Source: Acetobacter sp. CAG:977
GTDB taxonomy: Bacteria > Pseudomonadota > Alphaproteobacteria > CAAGCB01 > CAG-977
Direction: 5' to 3'
Length of the DNA stretch: 17,369 bases
Assembly: GCA_000434295.1 (NCBI GenBank)
Contig: HF994934.1
Location: 46,661 to 64,029 of the forward strand
The notes under the pieces were generated by a model. That model saw only the letters and a list, made by a program, of their open reading frames with translations, had not been told where the DNA came from and ran no database searches. Every line of letters begins with the position of its first letter. Position 1 is the first letter of the stretch. Below, in pieces: positions 1-6,054 of this stretch. The translations under genes were made by a program, and so were the position numbers.

Positions 1-654
1 CCGCCGCCAATCGTCCGCACAGCGCGCCGTCCATTCAAAATCCGAAGATTTCATCAAATGTTCCAACGACCAGCGGATATATTTCATGTCATCGCTGGCA
101 ATTCTCAGTTCGCCGCCCGATTTTAACAGTCGCGCCAAAACCGGCAAATTCTTCGGCCCGATAAAACGACGGTCGCGATGTTTCTTCTTTGGCCAAGGAT
201 CGGGAAACAGAACATAAATCCGACCGAAGCTCGCGTCTTTAAAATGTGAAAACAAATCCCGGACGTCTTCGTCATAAACGCGCACGTTGTCAACACGCCC
301 CGCAGCCAAAGAAACCGTTTCGCCGTCAAAATCGCCTTTGCCTTCCGTTCCGCTCAGATGCACCAAAAGGCTCGTCACGCCGTTCACGAAAACTTCCGCT
401 CCGATAAAAGCCGTGTCGGGACGACGGCGCGATTGTTCCGCCAAATGCTCGCCGCCGCCGAAACCGACTTCCAACCAAACGTCTTCGGGCGTAAAAGAAA
501 ACTCGCCCGCAGGATCAACCGTTTCCGACGCTTCAAAATGCCGAAGCCTTACCTTCGGCAAAAAAGAATCAAGCAATACAACGCGTGACGCTTTCAGCTT
601 TTTGCCTTTGCGACGTCCGAAAAACCGGTTTTCCTTGTACTGACGAGTTTCCAT
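1..654 (-). CDS. trmB: tRNA (guanine-N7-)-methyltransferase TrmB, 3' end outside window
   Basis: TrmB transfers a methyl group from S-adenosylmethionine to N7 of guanine 46 in the tRNA variable loop, in the cytoplasm. Translating the minus strand from the ATG at 654 gives 218 residues with no stop before the window edge. The SAM-binding motif LEVGFGGGEHL lies at residues 61-71, and the TrmB signature FPDPWPKKKHRDRR at about 150-163. An SGGELRIASDD segment near 179-189 matches the family's late beta strand. The basic N-terminus (YKENRFFGRRKGKKLK) is usual for alphaproteobacterial TrmB. The start follows an AGGG ribosome site and lies only 12 nt after the metK stop, so it is almost certainly cotranscribed with metK, whose product it consumes. 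Only a short C-terminal piece should be missing. Confidence 0.96.
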   Translation of the reverse strand, partial: METRQYKENRFFGRRKGKKLKASRVVLLDSFLPKVRLRHFEASETVDPAGEFSFTPEDVWLEVGFGGGEHLAEQSRRRPDTAFIGAEVFVNGVTSLLVHLSGTEGKGDFDGETVSLAAGRVDNVRVYDEDVRDLFSHFKDASFGRIYVLFPDPWPKKKHRDRRFIGPKNLPVLARLLKSGGELRIASDDMKYIRWSLEHLMKSSDFEWTARCADDWRR

Positions 655-666
655 TGTCCCTACCGT

Positions 667-1836
667 TTAAAATGCCGCTTTCAACGTTTCCGCCAAATCC
701 GTCTTTTCCCACGGGAACGCCCCTTCGACATCGGGAATGCGGCCGAAATGTCCGTACGAAGACGTCGGTGAATAAATCGGACGGTTCAGCTTCAAATGCG
801 TCCGAATGCCCCGCGGGCTTAAATCCATCACTTCGGGCAGTATCGCCGACAAACGCGCTTCGTCAACCTTGGCCGTTCCGAACGTATTTAAATAAACCGC
901 CAAAGGTTTCGCAACGCCGATGGCATAAGCCACTTGAATCAGCGCCTTGTCCGCCAAGCCCGCCGCAACAATGTTCTTTGCCAGATATCTTGTCGCATAC
1001 GCCGCCGAACGGTCTACCTTCGTCGGATCCTTACCCGAAAAAGCACCGCCGCCGTGAGCCACCGCTCCGCCGTAAGTGTCCACGATAATCTTACGCCCCG
1101 TCAATCCCGTATCGCCGTCGGGACCGCCGATCACAAAACGACCCGTCGGATTGACGTAAAATTTGTCTTCGGCGGGAACCCAGCCTTCGGGCATAACTTT
1201 TTTAACGACACCGCGAACCGTTTCGCGAATTTCCTCATAAGAAACCTTGTCATCGTGTTGCGTTGAAACAACCACCGTATCCACATCAACGGGTATGCCG
1301 TTTTCATAGCGTAACGTCACTTGGCTTTTGGCGTCGGGACGTAACCAATCGACTTCTCCCGTATGACGCATGCGAGCCAATTCTTTTAATATTTTGTGAG
1401 AAAGAGCCGCAGGAGACGGCATCAATTCCTGTCCCTCGAGTTCGTTTGACGCATAACCGAAAATAATGCCTTGGTCGCCGGCACCTTCTTCCTTGGTTTC
1501 CGAAGCATCAACCCCGATCGCGATATCCGCAGACTGGGCATGCATATAATTTTCAATCGTCAAAGTACGCCAATCAAACCCTGCCCCTTCATAACCGATT
1601 TCGCGGACTTTTTCCCGAACGGTTTTTTCTATCCGTGATCTGTCAAACGTTTCGGGCAAACGAAATTCGCCGCATAAAATAACCCGATCCGTCGTCGCCA
1701 TTGTTTCAACGGCGGCACGCGCCTGCGGGTCGGCACCGAGAAATAAATCCAACAACGCGTCCGAAATACCGTCGCAGACCTTGTCCGGATGCCCTTCGGA
1801 TACGGATTCACTGGTAAAAAGATAACTCTTTTGCAT
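667..1836 (-). CDS. metK: S-adenosylmethionine synthase (methionine adenosyltransferase) MetK
   Basis: MetK makes S-adenosylmethionine from methionine and ATP in the cytoplasm. The 389-residue protein has the usual family length. It carries GHPDK (15-19) in the nucleotide-binding N-terminus, the GAGDQG signature (118-123) and the glycine-rich phosphate loop GGGAFSGKDP (262-271). An in-frame ATG exists 21 nt upstream, but I chose the one at 1836. It is preceded by a strong GAGGAG ribosome site at ideal spacing, and the protein then begins MQKSYLFTSESVSEGHPDK like other MetKs. The neighbours, an XRE regulator upstream and trmB downstream, match the conserved alphaproteobacterial order. An intrinsic-terminator-like hairpin ends about 20 nt before the start codon, so expression probably depends on readthrough from the regulator's transcript (see findings). 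Confidence 0.98.
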   Translation of the reverse strand: MQKSYLFTSESVSEGHPDKVCDGISDALLDLFLGADPQARAAVETMATTDRVILCGEFRLPETFDRSRIEKTVREKVREIGYEGAGFDWRTLTIENYMHAQSADIAIGVDASETKEEGAGDQGIIFGYASNELEGQELMPSPAALSHKILKELARMRHTGEVDWLRPDAKSQVTLRYENGIPVDVDTVVVSTQHDDKVSYEEIRETVRGVVKKVMPEGWVPAEDKFYVNPTGRFVIGGPDGDTGLTGRKIIVDTYGGAVAHGGGAFSGKDPTKVDRSAAYATRYLAKNIVAAGLADKALIQVAYAIGVAKPLAVYLNTFGTAKVDEARLSAILPEVMDLSPRGIRTHLKLNRPIYSPTSSYGHFGRIPDVEGAFPWEKTDLAETLKAAF

Positions 1837-1854
1837 AAATGTTCTCCTCATGTC

Positions 1855-1898
1855 CAAAAAATAATAACGCCCCCAGTGTATAAAACACCGAGGGCGCT
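1855..1898 (-). terminator. Intrinsic terminator / possible attenuator between XRE regulator and metK
   Basis: In minus-strand RNA the arms 1896-1886 and 1878-1868 pair as an unbroken 11-bp GC-rich stem, extendable by about three pairs, around a short U-rich loop. A U-rich tail (UUAUUAUUUUUU, 1867-1856) follows. Two of the pairs are G·U wobbles that become A·C mismatches in plus-strand RNA, so the structure is built for minus-strand transcription. It follows the stop codon of the regulator. It also sits about 20 nt before the metK ATG, leaving no space for a promoter between hairpin and gene. It is therefore either a leaky terminator or a regulated attenuator of metK. Confidence 0.85.
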
Positions 1899-1920
1899 TT
1901 GAAAAGACTTTTATCTGATC

Positions 1921-2424
1921 TTACGAATTTTCTTCGTTGTCGTCTTCGTCGTTTTCAACGTCGTAACCGCAAGATTTCGCCAACGATTTGACAAGTTCGA
2001 AAACTTTGCGGGCAACGGTACGGTCTTGAATTTTATAGTAAGCGCGTACCAGTTCCAACGTTTCGCGTTTGCTCATCGGATCATAATGAAAGTTGGCGGG
2101 TTCTTCTGCCAAACCGACGGCACCGGCAAGCTTGCGGGGGCTGCGTTCGGCAACACCGTCGTTCATTTCTTCAAAGAAAAATCCGATGGGAACTTCCAAA
2201 ACTTTGCTGATGTCGAACAAGCGGCTGGCTCCGATACGGTTCAAGCCGCGTTCGTATTTCTGCACCTGCTGAAACGTCAAACCGATGGCTTCGCCAAGTT
2301 TTTCCTGGCTCAAGCCCAACAACGTACGGCGCAGCTTTACTCTGGACCCGACATGGACGTCAATCGGATTGGGAGATCCGTCTTCCGTACGCCCGCGGGA
2401 TGATCTTCTGACTACTTTATTCAT
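1921..2424 (-). CDS. XRE-family helix-turn-helix transcriptional regulator upstream of metK (PhrR/SinR-like)
   Basis: This is a DNA-binding regulator of 167 residues. A Cro/CI-type helix-turn-helix spans about residues 27-82 (VKLRRTLLGLSQEKLGEAIG, then LTFQQVQKYERGLNRIGASR), followed by VLEVPIGFFFEE. This is the form widespread in alphaproteobacteria immediately upstream of metK. The C-terminal half is alpha-helical in character and ends in a strongly acidic tail (DVENDEDDNEENS). The start at 2424 follows a GAGAGG ribosome site. A promoter-like pair and a near-perfect palindrome lie directly upstream (see separate entries), which would fit autoregulation; that is inference. The targets of these regulators are poorly known. 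The position suggests control of itself and perhaps of metK and trmB. Confidence 0.93.
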   Translation of the reverse strand: MNKVVRRSSRGRTEDGSPNPIDVHVGSRVKLRRTLLGLSQEKLGEAIGLTFQQVQKYERGLNRIGASRLFDISKVLEVPIGFFFEEMNDGVAERSPRKLAGAVGLAEEPANFHYDPMSKRETLELVRAYYKIQDRTVARKVFELVKSLAKSCGYDVENDEDDNEENS

Positions 2425-2449
2425 AATGAGCCTCTCTTGTTTATTCCTT

Positions 2450-2465
2450 TACCCCCTCGGGGGTA
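2450..2465. repeat. Palindrome TACCCCC-TC-GGGGGTA, candidate operator
   Basis: This is a perfect inverted repeat of two 7-bp arms (2450-2456 and 2459-2465) with a 2-bp spacer. It lies 25 nt upstream of the regulator start codon. It falls just downstream of the -10-like TAGGAT on the minus strand, roughly at the predicted transcription start, where a bound repressor would block transcription. The run of five C and five G stands out from the A/T-rich surroundings. It could instead form a small 5'-UTR hairpin, although the 2-nt spacer makes a tight RNA loop less likely than a protein-binding site. Its role is inferred from position only. Confidence 0.5.
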
Positions 2466-2472
2466 GCGGTGC

Positions 2473-2502
2473 ATCCTAGCGTAGATAAGAGCGCGAAATC
2501 AA
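2473..2502 (-). promoter_or_regulatory. Candidate sigma-70-type promoter for XRE regulator–metK–trmB
   Basis: Read on the minus strand there is TTGATT (2502-2497), an 18-nt spacer, then TAGGAT (2478-2473). This gives a start site near 2466, at the edge of the palindrome. It is the best-matching pair I can see between the two divergent genes for leftward transcription. Hexamer matches are moderate, so the call is tentative. Confidence 0.4.
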
Positions 2503-2519
2503 GCTTTTTATAACCGCTC

Positions 2520-2538
2520 CGGCGTTTTTTTCACGCCG
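2520..2538. repeat. Short inverted repeat in the divergent intergenic region
   Basis: CGGCGT (2520-2525) and ACGCCG (2533-2538) form 6-bp arms around a 7-nt spacer that is mostly T. It lies between the candidate regulator promoter and the DivL-like gene. It could be a protein-binding site. It is short and may be chance. Confidence 0.25.
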
Positions 2539-2691
2539 CAGGATACTGCGCGTTTCCGCCCTCATTTTAAGTAGAATAGTATCTTGTCAAAAAAAATCAA
2601 TAGAAATGCAAAAGAATATAATCTAATTGCTATACGTTTAAATCTTCAAATTTTTCTTTCCGTCTGCATTTCTTCACGCTATTTTTGGTAT

Positions 2692-5094
2692 ATGAGTAAT
2701 ACAGGCCTTCTTATTTCCAAAGTTTTCTGGCCGGCGTTCTTCTATCCGAAAACGCTGATCGCCGTCTTTGCGGCTTTGGTCGTCCTGACGCTGTTCCTGT
2801 CCGTCCGCCTGATACGGACAAAAAAAAGAATTTCCCGCATGAAAAACGCTTTGAATATTCGGGAAAATGCGTTGGAAGCCATGCCCGACGGCTATTACAT
2901 GTGGATGTATGACGACGTCGGTTTTTTGGAAAAAACTTTCTGTTCCCGAAGGCTTGCCGTCATGCTGGGATTAACGGGCGGGTTTGAATCTTCTTTCGAA
3001 ACGTTGGCTGAACGGCTGACGCCTCAGTCCGCCGAAGAACTGAGCAACGCTTTAAGAAAAATGCGAAATGAAGGAACCCCGTTCTCCGTCGAAGCCGAAA
3101 ATTCGTCGGAAACCGCAGAATTCCTGATTTCGGGGTTCAGACAAACAACGGATAACGATCGGCCTTTGCTGGACATTATCTGGGTGCGCGACGTCACGGA
3201 ACATGAAAAAAAATACCGAAAACTGAACGCCGAATGCGCCGAACAAAAAAAACGACGCGCTTTTTTTGAAGCAGCCATTGACGCTTTGCCTTTCCCCGTG
3301 TGGATGCGCAACGAAGATTTGCAGATCGTGTTTTGCAATCCGGCTTATGCCCGCGCCGTAAATGCCGCTTCGCCGGAACAAGCCGTCTTGAACGCCGGCG
3401 AACCCGTCTATGAAAAATCTCCCAGAGAAGCCAGAATACTCGCCGCCGCCGCACGCGCTTCGGGAAAAGAACACAAATCCGAAGAATTCGCCGTCATCGA
3501 CGGAAAAAGAAAAAGGATCGAGGTCTCTGAAATTCCTTTGCCCTCCGAAAATGATGCTTTCAGAAACAGAACCATCGGCTTTATTCGGGACGTTACCGCC
3601 GAACAGGAATTAAAAGAAAAATTGCAAAATCATATCGCTTCTCATAACGGCGTTTTGGAGCACCTGAAAACCGCCATAGCCGTGTTTAATATGGATACGC
3701 GATTGCAATTCTATAACACGGCTTTTCTGAGACTGTGGGATTTGGAAGAAAACTGGCTGGACGGTTCTCCGACGTATTCTGCGTTTTTAGATTTGCTGCG
3801 TGAAAAACGCAGACTGCCCGAAAACCGCGACTTTCGCGCTTATAAAAATCAGGAATTACGGTATTTTTCAACTTTGGTCGCCGCTAAAGAAGACATCATG
3901 CATCTGCCTTCGGGAATGACGTTGAGACGTATGCTGACCCCGCATCCTTTGGGCGGGCTTTTGATTACGTACGAAGACGTTACGGGACATCTGAGCATGG
4001 AAAGATCAATGACCGTACTGAGCGAAACGCAATGCATGCTGATCAATCAGATGAGAGAAGGAATTTTGGTGTTCGGCAGCGACGGAAGGCTCAAACTGGC
4101 GAACAAAGCGTACATGAATTTGTGGCATTTTTCGCCGCAGGATTACAAAAAATCGGCGCCATCCGTTACCGATGTTATCGAAAGCCAGAAAATATTCTTT
4201 GAAAACGACGCGGACTGGGCTTCTTTAAAAGAACAGCTTTTGGGCGTTGTTTCGTCTCATACGGGAGAATTTTTTCAAATCCTGCGCCCCGACGGAAAAA
4301 CCATCGAATTCAATGCCGTCGCTTTGCCCGACGGAGGCATCTTTGTTTCCTTCTTTGACGTAACGGAAGAAGAAAGAAATTCCGCCATGTTGACGGAAAA
4401 AGACAAGCTATTGTCCAGATACAAACAAACCGCTCTTCAAGCCGACGAACTGAGGTCTTCGTTCGTCAAAGCCTTAAAAACGGAAATCAGCACGCCTTTG
4501 AACACGTTAAGCGAAACGGCGGCTGCGTTAAGCGCCGAAAAAATCAAAGGATTGAGCAAAGAACAAAAAAATGCTTTGCACGCATTAAAAAACACGGCAT
4601 CAAATTTGAAAACGCTGTTGGACGACATGACGGATTTGGCATTATTGGAAACGGGTTCCAGCGTTTTGGAACTGGACTCTTTGAGCGTTCCCGAATTGAT
4701 AAAAGCCGCCGCAAATTCCGTCAGGGAAAAAGCCAAACTTTGCGGGATTTCGTTAAAAACCCAGTGTCCCAACGTTATTGAACCTTTGATTGCCGACAAA
4801 AAACGCTTAAAACAAGTTTTATATTACCTGCTGAACGATGCTTTGGATGCGGGCTACAAAGGCGGAACTTTGTTGCTCAAAGCAAAAAAAACGGAAGAAA
4901 ACGGCGAAAAGAAACTTTGTATATGCGTTTGCGCGTCGGGGCTTGATTTGAACGACAGGCCGAAAGAAGCGGAACTTTCTTTCGGGTTTGCGGCGGGACT
5001 TATTAGAAATTTGGTCGAAATGCACGGCGGACGATTGGAAATTTCAGATGAAAACGGCGTGAAAGAAAGTCGCATCTTTTTACCGTTGCGTTAA
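2692..5094 (+). CDS. Multi-PAS membrane sensor pseudokinase, DivL-like (phospho-acceptor His replaced by Thr)
   Basis: The protein has about 800 residues. One N-terminal membrane segment (about 21-41, TLIAVFAALVVLTLFLSVRL) precedes four PAS-like modules: about 55-165, 191-310, 320-435 and 447-560. Two of the modules end in the typical DVT(A/E)E sequence. A HisKA-like helix pair (about 580-645) and a C-terminal ATPase-like domain (about 690-795, with VEMHGGRLEI) follow. The H-box reads FVKALKTEISTPL where active kinases have FVANVSHELRTPL, so Thr597 occupies the phospho-histidine position. The N-box Asn is Asp716, the G1-box Asp is Ala748 (VCASGLDL), and the G2 box lacks the GLGL form. Multi-PAS order, loss of the His and position before tsaE fit DivL, the alphaproteobacterial cell-cycle protein with Tyr at this site; this is inference. 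I chose the ATG at 2692 because it puts the membrane helix near the N-terminus. An in-frame TTG at 2584 would add 36 residues. Neither has a strong ribosome site. Confidence 0.85.
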   Translation: MSNTGLLISKVFWPAFFYPKTLIAVFAALVVLTLFLSVRLIRTKKRISRMKNALNIRENALEAMPDGYYMWMYDDVGFLEKTFCSRRLAVMLGLTGGFESSFETLAERLTPQSAEELSNALRKMRNEGTPFSVEAENSSETAEFLISGFRQTTDNDRPLLDIIWVRDVTEHEKKYRKLNAECAEQKKRRAFFEAAIDALPFPVWMRNEDLQIVFCNPAYARAVNAASPEQAVLNAGEPVYEKSPREARILAAAARASGKEHKSEEFAVIDGKRKRIEVSEIPLPSENDAFRNRTIGFIRDVTAEQELKEKLQNHIASHNGVLEHLKTAIAVFNMDTRLQFYNTAFLRLWDLEENWLDGSPTYSAFLDLLREKRRLPENRDFRAYKNQELRYFSTLVAAKEDIMHLPSGMTLRRMLTPHPLGGLLITYEDVTGHLSMERSMTVLSETQCMLINQMREGILVFGSDGRLKLANKAYMNLWHFSPQDYKKSAPSVTDVIESQKIFFENDADWASLKEQLLGVVSSHTGEFFQILRPDGKTIEFNAVALPDGGIFVSFFDVTEEERNSAMLTEKDKLLSRYKQTALQADELRSSFVKALKTEISTPLNTLSETAAALSAEKIKGLSKEQKNALHALKNTASNLKTLLDDMTDLALLETGSSVLELDSLSVPELIKAAANSVREKAKLCGISLKTQCPNVIEPLIADKKRLKQVLYYLLNDALDAGYKGGTLLLKAKKTEENGEKKLCICVCASGLDLNDRPKEAELSFGFAAGLIRNLVEMHGGRLEISDENGVKESRIFLPLR

Positions 5095-5194
5095 ACATTT
5101 TTTGTCAAAATTTTTCCGAAAAAAGCTTTATTTTTTGTTTTCTATCCTATAGAATAAAATTGTGCTGAATAAAGCATTTTGAAAGGTTAAGACT

Positions 5195-5965
5195 ATGGAA
5201 AACAATCAAAGAAAACGTCCTCGCATAGACTTTTCCCGCGAGGAAATGGGATGGATTCAAAAACGAATCAATCCGGAAGCGTTGCGTAAACGGCAAGAGG
5301 GCGGCGTCTTTGACAATACGGTACAAAACGACAAGGTTTTATACCGCGATGCAAAAGCTGCCCGCCGCGCCGAAGAACAGGCTCATGCGGAAAAGATCAA
5401 CCGCGACATTAACCGCGCCGGCGAAGAAGCTTCAAAAAAATCATTGGAACAGGAACGTCTGACGGTGGAACGCCAAATCCGCGAAGGGCTGGATATCCGA
5501 AACAACATCCTGAATCAGGAAAAACGTTTGGGAATCGACGGTGCCTTGTCTTATGACGAATTGGAACGCGCTCAGATGTCCAGAACTTTGGTCGGGAAAA
5601 AGAACCCCCTGAAGGGAAAGAAAAAAGATTTCGAAGCCTTGGGCAAAACCAAACGCAAACGCAAAACGCGCAAGCCCAGCGAACGCAAAACGGATCGTTT
5701 GTTACAGGCAAAACTCGACCGCATCCGCAAGCAGGGCAAAAACAAAGTAAAAGCCCAACTGAAAAACAAAGAAGCCAAAAAAGATTTGGTCATTACTTTG
5801 GACGGAAAGAAAATAAATATTGACCGCTTGCGCGGGACGGGTAAATATAGCTCACCTGCACAAAAACGGAACCGTGATTCCGGTAGGCAAGCCTTGCGAG
5901 CTGAACGCGTTAAAAGAGCCCGCATGCAAGCGCAAATCCGAAAACGGGACGAATATACGCGCTAA
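5195..5965 (+). CDS. Hypothetical, strongly basic, coiled-coil-rich protein
   Basis: I do not recognise a family. The 256-residue product has about 74 Lys/Arg against 38 Asp/Glu (hand count), no Cys and one Trp. There is no signal peptide or membrane segment. Residues about 52-112 are rich in Glu, Arg, Lys and Ala with heptad-like spacing, suggesting a long helix or coiled coil. Residues about 134-165 contain dense basic clusters, including KTKRKRKTRK (151-160). A more ordered-looking piece, DLVITLDGKKINIDRL (197-212), precedes a basic tail. The composition suggests binding to nucleic acid or another polyanion, which is inference only. Start ATG 5195 has an AAAGG ribosome site. An A/T-rich 100-nt gap separates it from the DivL-like gene, and a terminator follows. 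It lies between divL-like and tsaE, where no such gene belongs in the usual order. Confidence 0.8.
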   Translation: MENNQRKRPRIDFSREEMGWIQKRINPEALRKRQEGGVFDNTVQNDKVLYRDAKAARRAEEQAHAEKINRDINRAGEEASKKSLEQERLTVERQIREGLDIRNNILNQEKRLGIDGALSYDELERAQMSRTLVGKKNPLKGKKKDFEALGKTKRKRKTRKPSERKTDRLLQAKLDRIRKQGKNKVKAQLKNKEAKKDLVITLDGKKINIDRLRGTGKYSSPAQKRNRDSGRQALRAERVKRARMQAQIRKRDEYTR

Positions 5966-5997
5966 CGGCTTTCCTTTCTGCGGATTTACCGTTTTTC

Positions 5998-6036
5998 AGG
6001 GACAACGACAGTGTTAATGCCGTTGTCCTTTTATTT
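5998..6036 (+). terminator. Intrinsic terminator after the basic hypothetical gene
   Basis: GGACAACG (6000-6007) pairs perfectly with CGTTGTCC (6021-6028). Two more pairs form inside beyond an A/C mismatch, and the T-rich run TTTTATTT (6029-6036) follows. It ends 18 nt before the next same-strand start codon at 6055, so no promoter fits between them. The downstream gene must be read through this hairpin or transcribed from a promoter lying before it. Confidence 0.85.
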
Positions 6037-6054
6037 ATAAAAAAGGGCTAAAGA

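Noticed and set aside
1837..1857. MetK starting at the in-frame ATG at 1857
   Set aside because: It would place seven unusual residues (MDMRRTF) before the conserved MQKSYLF, and the ribosome site GAGGAG lies inside that extension.
1837..1920. A known SAM riboswitch class upstream of metK
   Set aside because: By eye the short leader shows only the terminator hairpin. I could not match SAM-II, SAM-V or SAM/SAH core sequences, so only an attenuator candidate is reported.
2584..2691. A 36-residue N-terminal extension of the DivL-like protein from TTG 2584
   Set aside because: It has no ribosome site, is A/T-rich with promoter-like composition, and would push the membrane helix away from the N-terminus. 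I kept ATG 2692 but recorded the doubt.
2425..2691. CtrA boxes (TTAA-N7-TTAA) near the DivL-like gene
   Set aside because: TTAA half-sites at 2567-2570 and in TTTAAATCTTC have no second TTAA at the right distance. No full site was seen.
5102..5160. Promoter for the basic hypothetical gene (TTGTCA, TTGTTT, TAGAAT, TAAAAT)
   Set aside because: None of the combinations has both acceptable hexamers and 16-18 nt spacing, so no specific promoter is claimed.
5095..5194. Intrinsic terminator after the DivL-like gene
   Set aside because: The gap is A/T-rich with T runs, but I found no GC-rich stem. The AAAAAAGCTTTATTTTTT stretch is too weak.
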